Shown here: in pieces, positions 50,948-58,089 of the stretch
Layout: each line of letters starts with the position of its first letter
How positions within the stretch are numbered: position 1 is the first letter of the stretch
Source of the DNA: an uncultured Clostridia bacterium
GTDB lineage: Bacteria > Bacillota > Clostridia > Peptostreptococcales > Anaerovoracaceae
NCBI GenBank assembly: GCA_934278925.1
Contig: CAKQWJ010000016.1
Span: 1 to 58,089, forward strand
Direction of reading: 5' to 3'
Length of the DNA stretch: 58,089 nt
Program-made: the position numbers and the translations under genes
Notes under the pieces: generated by a model
Told to the model about the DNA's origin: nothing
The model's database searches: none
The model's input: the letters and a program-made list of their open reading frames with translations, nothing else

Positions 50948-51397
50948 CTATTCAAAATATCCCCTTCTTTCACACATAATTCGGTGCAGCTTCTCGATGG
51001 ACGCAATCATGCAGTCCGCTTCCTCTTCGGATATATTTTGGATGCTTTCGGCAAGCTCCGTGAAATACTTGTGATTGTACTTCTCCGTCAGCTCCGCCCC
51101 CGCCTTCGTAATTTCAATAAAAGTAATCCGGGCATCCTCCCGGGAAACCCTCTTCTCCACGTACCCCTTCTCTTCCATCTTCTTGAGGGTCCGGGTAACG
51201 CCTGGCCGCGGAAGCTTCAATGCATCGCTGATGTCCGAAATCCGAACCTTTCCGCTCTTCTGCTCCAGGTTATGGATCACATCCAGGAACTTGATGTAGG
51301 ATGGCGCCACGCCCTCCGGAAGTTCCGGCAGCATGTCCCGCACACGCTTCGCCAGGTAACAGGCATCCATCATTTCTTTCACTTTCTCGACTTTCAT
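50948..51397 (-). CDS. MarR-family regulator
   Basis: The 149-residue protein has the MarR winged helix: ISDISDALKLPRPGVTRTLKKMEEKGYVEKR followed by the wing with DARITFIEIT. It precedes and is coupled to the MATE exporter and should repress it. The region upstream has ATTACC/GGTAAT half-sites (51499-51530) and repeated GATCGATT-like words that could be its operators. Confidence 0.93.
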   Translation of the reverse strand: MKVEKVKEMMDACYLAKRVRDMLPELPEGVAPSYIKFLDVIHNLEQKSGKVRISDISDALKLPRPGVTRTLKKMEEKGYVEKRVSREDARITFIEITKAGAELTEKYNHKYFTELAESIQNISEEEADCMIASIEKLHRIMCERRGYFE

Positions 51398-51416
51398 ATA
51401 TGACCTCGCATGTTGT

Positions 51417-51494
51417 TTGATTGATCGATTAATCGGTTGACCGGTTATTTGGGTTGGTTGTTTGGTTAATCGATTTATCGATTTATCGGTTGAT
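51417..51494. repeat. Degenerate GATCGATTAATCGG-like repeats upstream of marR
   Basis: Words of the form ATCGATTAATCGGTTG, GGTTAATCGATTTATCG and ATTTATCGGTTGATT follow one another, giving several copies of (T)TATCG/CGATTAATC. They fill the stretch between the marR start and the palindrome at 51499. Confidence 0.7.
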
Positions 51495-51498
51495 TTTT

Positions 51499-51530
51499 TT
51501 AATTACCTTCGGTAATTAACAGTGGTAATT
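51499..51530. promoter_or_regulatory. Candidate MarR operator
   Basis: TTAATTACC TTC GGTAATTAA is a perfect palindrome, followed after four bases by a third half-site GGTAATT. It lies about 100 bases upstream of marR, where a promoter for the marR-MATE unit may be. Confidence 0.6.
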
Positions 51531-51564
51531 ATATAGATATCAGAAGCGAATGTCAATAGCGAAT

Positions 51565-51709
51565 GCCCATGTTGGCGTGGCTTGACGGTGGAACAAGGCC
51601 TTGCGGGGAGGTCCACGCCAACATGGGCGGCGCCGGCTCGGGATAATCCGGGCACTGTTGGCGTGGGCCGACGGTAAAACAAGGCCTTGCGGGGAGGTCC
51701 ACGCCAACA
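51565..51709. repeat. Hairpin array B (two units, 86-bp period)
   Basis: Two hairpins with arms GTTGGCGTGG and CCACGCCAAC start at 51571 and 51657, exactly 86 bases apart, the same period as array E. In both the loop is 32 bases and contains ACAAGGCCTTGCGGGGAGG. The first stem extends to 16 perfect pairs. No gene lies between 51398 and 52572. Confidence 0.93.
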
Positions 51710-51740
51710 TGGACGGCGTGCGAACAAATATTGAAAGGAA

Positions 51741-52092
51741 GTGATGTATAACCCCTTGTTTTTCCGCCCCGTACATCAACTCCATTCTCAGAGGTGATGC
51801 ATCACCTCTAATTATTTTCATATTTCTTTCATTCTACTTTGTTTTCAATTAGCATTAAAAGTGATGCATGCGCAGCTGCTTTCTGTTTTCCTACATCACA
51901 GCCTACCATTGCCGACGGTCATCATCCCTCTGAGTTGCCCGGCGGCTACACAATAATTGATGCAGGAACATCTTTTTTCAGCGTTCCTGCATCAATTTCC
52001 TGATTTCTACCCGCGGCCCGAATTAGAATCGGGCCGCTTCCAAATGAAAAGTGATGCACGAAAGGCTCTCACCGGCCTTCGTGCATCACTTT
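51741..52092. repeat. Hairpin array C (GTGATGCA arms)
   Basis: Inverted repeats with (G/T)TGATG(C/T)A arms lie at 51741-51778, 51791-51808 (an 18-base perfect palindrome GAGGTGATGCATCACCTC), 51861-51899, 51955-51997 (15-bp perfect arms) and 52048-52092 (15-bp perfect arms). The last three are spaced 96 and 94 bases. Loops differ. A further hairpin (GCGGCCCGA/TCGGGCCGC) fills the spacer before the last unit. Confidence 0.88.
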
Positions 52093-52118
52093 CCATTATC
52101 ATAATCTACAAAAGGAAA

Positions 52119-52445
52119 GAATTGACGACGAACTCTTCATCTTCTTCCGTTCGTCGTCAATTCTAATCATCATCTTGTGCCTCCTGCTCTAATTTACATT
52201 CTCATCAACAAAAATTGACGACAGCCCCTCGCTTTGGGGTAGCCTGTCGTCAATCCAACGCATTCTTCGCACTCAGAATCTAATTGAAATTCAGTAAAGT
52301 TTCAAAATCACTTCTTCTCATTCGAATTTCTTACTTCCAAGACCTCATTCTGCCCTCTCCACCGGGCATTTGACTCTAATCTACCCGGCGGCTGCGGGGA
52401 AATTGACGACGGAACCGCGGGGCAGAGGGTTTCGTCGTCAATTTC
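52119..52445. repeat. Hairpin array D (ATTGACGAC arms)
   Basis: Three hairpins with arms ATTGACGAC and GTCGTCAAT start at 52121, 52214 and 52402, that is 93 and 188 (twice 94) bases apart. The first has 15-bp perfect arms. Before each unit, 20-30 bases upstream, is a TAATYTAC word. The middle slot near 52308 seems to have lost its hairpin. Confidence 0.9.
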
Positions 52446-52572
52446 TTCTGCTTTCCATGAAAGCGGCCCGCATTAGAGGCCTTCATGAATCATTGTGAGA
52501 TAGTTCGCAGAAACTATTCCGCCCTTTTTCCTCGATATGAAAAACTATCCAATATCTGCCTCGTCATAATCA

Positions 52573-53250
52573 CTACCAATCCACATATATTTCTTTAATC
52601 AGTGAATAACCTTCAGGCCGTTGATCTGAAACACCTATAACGTCTCCAAGCCAGTCTCCCGGTTCAGTAACTCTTCCATAAACCTTTAAAAGTGCCAGTG
52701 GATCTGCATAATCATTCTTTGTACGATCCCGAAAAAGTATGTCTGTCTCAGCAAGAGTGTAATAAATCTTCTTTGTGTGGTTAATCGTGAACATACGTCT
52801 TCTCGCAGTTTTCAGGAACAATCCTTCATATGGATTATCTAAATCAATCCCGTATTCGTTGAAATGATCAAGTTTACCGTTTTCCCTGTACTCCTCAAGA
52901 TCATCCTCTATCCATTTACGGACGTCTTTTTCAGCTTCCTTGAATAAGGATGATACGTTTCTGTATGATTCGCAGATCATATCAAAAGCATCCTCCGGAT
53001 ACCCAAATTCTACCGACTGTTTATACAGCGTTTTTATCACTCCGTTTGAAGACTGTTCCGGAACAAAACACTCATCACCAAACCAAAGAACACGGTCGCC
53101 CTTCCACTCATCTGTCAACAGACTGTGAAGTGCATGAAGAGGAGTACTATCCTTGCGCATAGACGCGCCAAATCTACTCCCGTAATCAAAATCCTCCGGA
53201 CAGATATATTCTTTTTTATCGACATTCACCCACCGATAATATTCGCCCAT
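52573..53250 (-). CDS. Uncharacterised 225-residue protein
   Basis: I do not recognise the family. It is a soluble acidic protein without signal peptide or membrane segment, rich in aromatic residues near the N-terminus (MGEYYRWVNVDKKEYICPEDFDYG), with a charged helical middle (about 95-130). GAGGTG precedes the ATG. It is more AT-rich than the core genes, lies 65 bases after an HsdR-like gene in the same direction, and is flanked by hairpin arrays. A link with the HsdR-like protein is possible only from position. Confidence 0.8.
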   Translation of the reverse strand: MGEYYRWVNVDKKEYICPEDFDYGSRFGASMRKDSTPLHALHSLLTDEWKGDRVLWFGDECFVPEQSSNGVIKTLYKQSVEFGYPEDAFDMICESYRNVSSLFKEAEKDVRKWIEDDLEEYRENGKLDHFNEYGIDLDNPYEGLFLKTARRRMFTINHTKKIYYTLAETDILFRDRTKNDYADPLALLKVYGRVTEPGDWLGDVIGVSDQRPEGYSLIKEIYVDW

Positions 53251-53315
53251 GATTCACCTCGTCATTCGCTCATGCTTTACCCTAACTGGAAATAATATTC
53301 CTCTGCTCTGTTCAA

Positions 53316-56300
53316 CTACGAGATATCCGCATTTCGGTTGATATCCCGAATCGTGCCCATGATTCCGCTCCACACGTCCTGGGAATCTCCGAACAGTTCG
53401 ATGATATTTCCGCGGTCCGTGAACGGAGAATCCTGGAGAACCGAAACGTCTTTCATGATGCCGTTTCGAACGATGTATTCCACAATCTGGTTCACGAAGT
53501 AGATCTGCCGGTCATTCAGGTTGGCATTTTCCAAGTAATCCGCGAATGCCGCTTTGGCCGCGTTCATATCCATTCCCACAATTTCACGAACCAGTTCTCC
53601 CAGTGGTTTGTCGCCGTACTCCTTCTCGTAATCCTCTTTGGACCCTACTTCGCTCCAAAGGATTTGCTCCAGCTGTTCCACATCCATTTTGGTCAGCGGA
53701 ATATTGGACTTGAGCTTCCCGATTACCAGATGATCCGGATGCTGGCGAATGTATACCTCTGCATCGTGACGATAATCCTTCAGGTAATCGTTCTCCAGTT
53801 CGCCGCCGTCCCATTTCAATTCCAGAATTTCATCTTCGAAATCCGTATGGTGCACATTTATCTTTGGCGGCTGGTAATATATCATCAGTTCCCGAAGGTT
53901 TTTCCGAAGGGATTCGAAATCGTTCATATCCGCTTCACTGACCCACTCTGTATCCAGAACCCGGTCGATCCACATTTTCTGAGCTTTTACCGCAGGAATC
54001 GTTCCGGCTTCTTTTGCCACACGGCCCACACGATTCTGGAGAGACTGGATTCCGGCACTCGTCTTCTTTCCTTCCAGATGCGCCAATTCGATGCCGTACA
54101 TCAGCGAATCAAATCGAAGAATCCGCGCATCTTCCGAGTCGCCCTGCAGCAGCGGAGCGATTTCTTCCTTAACGTACGTCTCGTCTTCATCGGTTATGAT
54201 TTTGTAATTATCCTTATTTAAATATTTTTCGATATACCGCAAATGCTGCCGCGCCGCAAAACCTTCCTTGTTGATTCCCCGGACCTTTTCCAGCATCTCA
54301 TCCACCAGATTATTTCGGAATGCCATCAGCGGCTCCGTCTGGTACTCCAGATCCTGCAGCTTATGGGACAGGGCGAATTTAATCCGGTACAGCCGGCCCT
54401 GCAGCGTTCCGGAATCCTTCACTTCCCGGCCGTTTGGATTCAAGCGGAAGAATTCGAAGTTTCCGCAGAAGTCGAAAATATAGAAATTCTCCTTGTCCGC
54501 ACCGTCCAGCAAGCCTTCACACAGCCGTGTCCCCCGGCCAATCATCTGCCAGAATTTCGATTTGCTCATCACCTTCTTGAAAAACACCAGGTTCAGCACT
54601 TCCGGCACATCAATTCCCGTATCCAGCATGTCCACGGAAATCGCAATCTGCGGCAGCTTCTTCGGATTGGAGAAGGTATCGATTGCTTGCTGCGAATTTT
54701 TAATCTGATTATCGATGACCTCCGCATAGCCGGTCAGCTTCGGATATTCCTCGTTGAATACTTTTAGGATCTCCTCCGCATGCAGATGGTTCTTCGCAAA
54801 AATAATGGTCTTGCCGATATCTTTTCCGAAATGCACACGGTGACCTTTCGTCATGAGGATGTCCAGCACTTTTCGGATGGTGTCCTTGTTGAACAGCCAT
54901 TGATTCAGCGCCGAAGAATCGATCTGCTTCGGGATAAAATCCTCATCCTCAAAAGTACTTTCGAATTCGTCCTGCTCTTCCGGGGTGAGATCGTCGTAGT
55001 TGATGCCATTCTCCATGAATTGCAGCTTGCTTTCCACGGACACGTAGTTCACCAGGTATCCGTCCGTCACCGCCTGAGCCAGTTCATAGCCATAGGTCGG
55101 CTGCCCGGCTTTCAGGTTAAAAATACCATAGGTGTTCTTGTCGATTTCGTCCTTCGGGGTTGCCGTCAAGCCCACCAAAGGTGCGTCGAAGTAATTAAAA
55201 ATATCCCTGTATTTATTATAAATCGACCGATGGGCCTCATCGCAAATCACCAGGTCGAAGTGGCCCGGCGTAAACAATCTTTTTCCGTTCTCGTCATTTA
55301 CCGAATCGATGCAGCCGATCATGGTCTGGTAAGTGGCAAAGATGCAGGCCGCACCGTAGTTTTCCTTATCCTCGCAGAGATTGGTTACCGATAGGTTCGG
55401 CAGCTGATCGCCGAAGCTTCTTTTGGCCTGAGTGACCAGTGCGGTTCGGTCGGCCAGGAAGAGGACGTTTTTCATCCAGCCCTTTCGCTGGAGCACTTCT
55501 ACCAGGGATATTACGGTTCTGGTTTTTCCCGAACCCGTCGCCATGACCAAAAGCGCTTTCCGCCGGTTCTCTTCGCCCAACGTACGGCAGACTGCTTTTA
55601 CCGCAGCTTCCTGGTAATATCGGCCGGCGATGTCCCGGCGAATTCGAATGTCCGTCAGCGGCTCCCGCATCCGTTGGAGATTGTGAAGCTTCTCCAGATC
55701 GCGTTTGGAATAGAATTCCGCAACCGGCCGCTCCGGGTACTGGTTGTCGATGATTCGCATCTCGAAACCGTTGCTCAGGAAGACCACCGGCCTGCGCCCG
55801 TATTCTTTCTCCATAATATCCGCATAAAGCCGAGCCTGAATTCGGCCGTTTTCCACGTTGACGCTGGTGCGCTTCGCTTCCACAACTGCCAGCGGCCGGC
55901 CGTCATCCCCGTACAGCACGTAATCCGCAAAACCTTCGCCGGAGGCGTTCGGCAGTCCTTCCAGCCGCACTTCCTCCAGCCAGTCCTTGCCCTTCGTCCA
56001 GCCGGCAGCGGCCAGCATAACGTCGATGTATATTTTTCTCGTATTGAATTCCGTCAAATCCAGCGGCTTTGGAACATAATTTTCCATCCGCTCTTCCCGT
56101 CTCGCACTGAGCTCGTCTTTCAGCGCCCGATTCTCTTCTATGAGCTTCTGAATGTTCAGTTCGTATTGCTGCGTTTTCTCCTGGGCGAGGGCTTCCTTCT
56201 TCTCCAGCTCATTCTCTGCGCCGAGAAGTTCCCGGTGGAAATCCGGCGCGTCGTAGGTTCTGGAATAGCTGCATGCCACAAAATCCATGAAGTAGAACAG

Positions 56301-56639
56301 GTTCTCTACTCCCAGCGCCGCCTGTTCATAGGTAATCTGCACGCCGGCGTGCGCCGCATTGTTTCCCAGTGCCCGCACATACTGAATCCGCCGCATCAAA
56401 TCATCCGGCACCAACTCCCGGAAGCGATTGGTATTAATCATCGCAACGAGGGTTTCTTTATATGGCATCCGAAGAAAATGGTCCGCCGTGTACATCCATT
56501 TGATGGCAAATTCCATCGCCTTTCTGCACCCGATGGCGCACGCCTCCGGATCGATTCCCAGCAGCCGTTCCGCCCGAACAGCCATGTCCGCAAAAGACTT
56601 AAATTGTGCATCCTCCTTGAGGAAATCAAAGTTACCCAT
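53316..56639 (-). CDS. Type I restriction R-subunit-like helicase/nuclease, orphan
   Basis: The 1107-residue protein starts with a DUF4145-like helical domain (about 5-145), then a charged coil (about 150-195) and a type I R nuclease region with D near 237 (GFADYVLYGDD) and EAK near 253. The SF2 motor has MATGSGKT (about 361-368), ICDEAHR, GLTATP and QMIGRGTRL. A long C-terminal region resembles EcoEI-type R subunits. Such proteins translocate and cut DNA together with HsdM and HsdS, but neither is encoded in this window, 1.4 kb downstream or in the sequence available upstream. The start follows CGGAGAG. Confidence 0.92.
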   Translation of the reverse strand: MGNFDFLKEDAQFKSFADMAVRAERLLGIDPEACAIGCRKAMEFAIKWMYTADHFLRMPYKETLVAMINTNRFRELVPDDLMRRIQYVRALGNNAAHAGVQITYEQAALGVENLFYFMDFVACSYSRTYDAPDFHRELLGAENELEKKEALAQEKTQQYELNIQKLIEENRALKDELSARREERMENYVPKPLDLTEFNTRKIYIDVMLAAAGWTKGKDWLEEVRLEGLPNASGEGFADYVLYGDDGRPLAVVEAKRTSVNVENGRIQARLYADIMEKEYGRRPVVFLSNGFEMRIIDNQYPERPVAEFYSKRDLEKLHNLQRMREPLTDIRIRRDIAGRYYQEAAVKAVCRTLGEENRRKALLVMATGSGKTRTVISLVEVLQRKGWMKNVLFLADRTALVTQAKRSFGDQLPNLSVTNLCEDKENYGAACIFATYQTMIGCIDSVNDENGKRLFTPGHFDLVICDEAHRSIYNKYRDIFNYFDAPLVGLTATPKDEIDKNTYGIFNLKAGQPTYGYELAQAVTDGYLVNYVSVESKLQFMENGINYDDLTPEEQDEFESTFEDEDFIPKQIDSSALNQWLFNKDTIRKVLDILMTKGHRVHFGKDIGKTIIFAKNHLHAEEILKVFNEEYPKLTGYAEVIDNQIKNSQQAIDTFSNPKKLPQIAISVDMLDTGIDVPEVLNLVFFKKVMSKSKFWQMIGRGTRLCEGLLDGADKENFYIFDFCGNFEFFRLNPNGREVKDSGTLQGRLYRIKFALSHKLQDLEYQTEPLMAFRNNLVDEMLEKVRGINKEGFAARQHLRYIEKYLNKDNYKIITDEDETYVKEEIAPLLQGDSEDARILRFDSLMYGIELAHLEGKKTSAGIQSLQNRVGRVAKEAGTIPAVKAQKMWIDRVLDTEWVSEADMNDFESLRKNLRELMIYYQPPKINVHHTDFEDEILELKWDGGELENDYLKDYRHDAEVYIRQHPDHLVIGKLKSNIPLTKMDVEQLEQILWSEVGSKEDYEKEYGDKPLGELVREIVGMDMNAAKAAFADYLENANLNDRQIYFVNQIVEYIVRNGIMKDVSVLQDSPFTDRGNIIELFGDSQDVWSGIMGTIRDINRNADIS

Positions 56640-56820
56640 TGCTTCTCTCCGATAATTATACTAACTGCAGCACCCTCTCCACGGGTGCATTCCAAAGTCA
56701 TTTCATTATATCGCATTTCATATATCCCTGCCAACTGTTGATTGGGAAGAAATCTTTCCATATGCCTTCACATTGATGATGATTTCTAGTAAAACCCTTC
56801 CAACCAACGTCTCTTACAAG

Positions 56821-56857
56821 AAAACCCACAGATTCAAATCTTGAATCCGTGGGTTTT
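56821..56857. terminator. Terminator upstream of the HsdR-like gene
   Basis: AAAACCCACAGATTCAA pairs with TTGAATCCGTGGGTTTT with one mismatch. On the minus strand it follows the zinc-ribbon gene and a T-run is present on both strands. Confidence 0.75.
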
Positions 56858-56870
56858 TCTTCAGTCTGCA

Positions 56871-56896
56871 GCAATCTTCACTTCTGCGAAGATTGC
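56871..56896. repeat. Short inverted repeat
   Basis: GCAATCTTC and GAAGATTGC flank an eight-base gap, ten bases after the stop of the gene at 56906 on the minus strand. Confidence 0.6.
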
Positions 56897-56905
56897 TATC
56901 TATTA

Positions 56906-57124
56906 TTAATATTTAATTACGACTTCTCTGCATTTCGGACATCTGTATGCAGTTGTAATCGTTCCACCACTGAAAAGTCCGACTTTTTCTTTCCCAAGCG
57001 GAATAGCGTTCTTTCCAAGAGATGGAAAGACTGTAATTGGGCTTGGTTTTTCACAGAAACAAAGTCCATCTCTGCACTTAATATATCCAAGAATCATCTC
57101 TTCGCCACAGCTTGAACACTTCAT
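56906..57124 (-). CDS. Small zinc-ribbon protein
   Basis: The 72-residue protein begins MKCSSCGEEM and ends with YRCPKCREV, two CxxC pairs that form a zinc ribbon, with GYIKCRDGLCF between. The pattern (CxxC, GYI, SGG, CxxC) fits a small Firmicute family of PF20097 type whose function is unknown. AAGGAG precedes the ATG. It starts 11 bases after the secreted-protein gene and is read in the same direction. Confidence 0.85.
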   Translation of the reverse strand: MKCSSCGEEMILGYIKCRDGLCFCEKPSPITVFPSLGKNAIPLGKEKVGLFSGGTITTAYRCPKCREVVIKY

Positions 57125-57135
57125 TACTATTCTCC

Positions 57136-57777
57136 TTATTTAAAAGTTTGAAATAAAACTTGATCATCCAAATTCCACACTTCTTTAGACCTATGATTAT
57201 AGTTAATTCCACACCGTTTCTTAATGTATGAGTTATTGCTAAAGCAACGTGTCTTCATTTTTACATCATATTTACACTTTTTCTTAATTCTAGTTATATG
57301 GACATGTTTTCCAACCGGATCAACATAATATAACAAATCTCCTGTACCATACTGATCTTTGTAAACAACTCTCTTTTTTGTATGCTTTTTATCTTCATAT
57401 ATATAAAATGTTCTTTCCTTTATCGAATGCATTTGAGCATCAGAGAAAAATCTTGTTCCGTAATTAATCTTAACCTTATCATTCTTCAATCCTAATGCGG
57501 CGGAAACTACAGAATATGGAATTCCAACTTTTTTATCAAAAAATGATATCGAAACATCAACTACCCCTTTAACGTATTTTTTCCAGTCTGATTTTGACGG
57601 CTTGGAAGCATACTTTCGTATTGTATGTTTTTTTACAGATTTGACAGTATAGTATATCTTCTGTCCTCGTGGTGTTTTTCCAAAATAATGCTCTTTACTA
57701 GCAAAAGCCCCTTGAGCACTTATACCAAAAACTAATACAGCAATTAAAACAACAAAAATCCCTAATCGTTTCTTCAT
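57136..57777 (-). CDS. Secreted protein of unknown function
   Basis: The 213-residue product starts with a signal peptide (MKKRLG, a hydrophobic stretch, then AQGAFA before SKEHY, cleavage near residue 26). The mature part is very Lys-rich and basic, with many Tyr and repeated KxxK words, and shows no recognisable domain. AAGGGGGG lies before the ATG at 57777. The open frame further upstream lacks a site. The gene is clearly AT-rich, unlike the core genes here, suggesting recent gain. Confidence 0.85.
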   Translation of the reverse strand: MKKRLGIFVVLIAVLVFGISAQGAFASKEHYFGKTPRGQKIYYTVKSVKKHTIRKYASKPSKSDWKKYVKGVVDVSISFFDKKVGIPYSVVSAALGLKNDKVKINYGTRFFSDAQMHSIKERTFYIYEDKKHTKKRVVYKDQYGTGDLLYYVDPVGKHVHITRIKKKCKYDVKMKTRCFSNNSYIKKRCGINYNHRSKEVWNLDDQVLFQTFK

Positions 57778-57825
57778 CGTGAAATCCCCCCTTCGCATAT
57801 CGAAACAGTGATGTTTGTTTTTTAT

Positions 57826-57853
57826 AATGAGGAGTCTGTCAAGACTCCTCATT
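57826..57853. terminator. Hairpin upstream of the secreted-protein gene
   Basis: AATGAGGAGTCT pairs perfectly with AGACTCCTCATT around a GTCA loop. The T-run after it on either strand is poor, so it may be a terminator or a leader structure. Confidence 0.5.
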
Positions 57854-58027
57854 ATTTGATATGCGTAGTATATCAACGATTTGGGGAATATTTTATAGCT
57901 ACAATTATGATACCACACGACAATCGCGATGGACAGATGCTTTACACAATTATCGAAAACATCTTTTCAATGGTTCCATGTTGGAAAGATATTCCGTAAG
58001 GCAGGTACCGGCAAATTGATATTTGCA

Positions 58028-58073
58028 GGTCCGCAAACTTTACCTACGAGGTAATATTTGTGAGGGGCGGACC
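58028..58073. repeat. Hairpin at the window edge (possible array G)
   Basis: GGTCCGC and GCGGACC flank a 32-base loop, the loop length of array B. A nested TTTACC/GGTAA lies inside. Nothing else is seen in 57854-58089, and the window ends 16 bases later, so whether the unit repeats cannot be told. Confidence 0.5.
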
Positions 58074-58089
58074 GCGGACGCCGGGCATC

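Noticed and set aside
51565..52445. Integron attC sites
   Set aside because: The arms do not fit the GTTRRRY/RYYYAAC core sites, no cassette genes lie between them and there is no integrase gene.

Overview
The window looks like chromosome of a Gram-positive Firmicute, most likely an anaerobic member of the Clostridia. The support is: purine-rich AGGAGG-type ribosome sites before almost every gene, a SAM-I riboswitch on metK, the clostridial-type pyrimidine set (pyrK with class 1B pyrD, and pyrB with a separate pyrI), an Rrf2-iscS-iscU cluster, YitT, a CwlD-like amidase and a dlt-like surface-acylation operon. Core genes look moderately GC-rich, while a few genes (the tnpB element, and the genes near 52.6 and 57 kb) are visibly AT-rich and probably acquired. 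I cannot name the species.

Layout. 0-6 kb: metK with its S-box leader, an unknown protein, an AT-rich gap with DnaA-box-like words, an AlaX editing protein, a cytidylate-kinase-like protein, hairpin array A, and a PC4/YdbC-like protein. 6-15 kb: a MetA-aspartokinase fusion, prmA, nfo, tcdA, a GH2 protein, then hairpin array E (seven exact 86-bp units) and tRNA-Gly. 15-24 kb: sfsA and an operon of MBOAT, SGNH protein, adenylation enzyme, PLP decarboxylase, carrier protein and a two-component system. 24-30 kb: a metal-efflux operon (ArsR-type regulator, metal-binding protein, P-type ATPase), hairpin array F, yqeY, rpsU, nnr and an amidase. 30.6-36.1 kb: the pyrimidine operon, transcribed pyrC-K-D-F-E-B-I. 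36.2-37.7 kb: an IS607-like element with intact tnpB and a broken tnpA. 37.8-45 kb: RDD protein, iscU/iscS/iscR, two unknown proteins and an ABC exporter. 45-51.4 kb: transporter plus M20 hydrolase divergent from a LysR regulator, YitT, MATE and MarR. 51.4-52.5 kb: hairpin arrays B, C and D. 52.5-58 kb: an unknown protein, an orphan HsdR-like restriction/helicase protein, a zinc-ribbon protein, a secreted protein, and the edge of a possible further hairpin array.

How the parts connect. MetK and the MetA-aspartokinase fusion both serve aspartate-to-methionine-to-SAM flow. The MBOAT operon reads as a complete route that activates an amino acid, loads it on a carrier protein, may alter it with a decarboxylase, and transfers it outside the membrane. 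Its promoter carries helically phased TTAAG repeats that suit the OmpR-type regulator encoded at the operon's far end. The metal operon, Rrf2 genes, MarR and LysR genes each have visible candidate operators.

The most unusual non-coding signal is a set of intergenic arrays of evenly spaced hairpins. Within an array the stem sequence is fixed, between arrays it differs, and three arrays share the loop core ACAAGGCCTTGCGGG or a close variant. Two unlinked arrays, with different stems, share the same 86-bp period.
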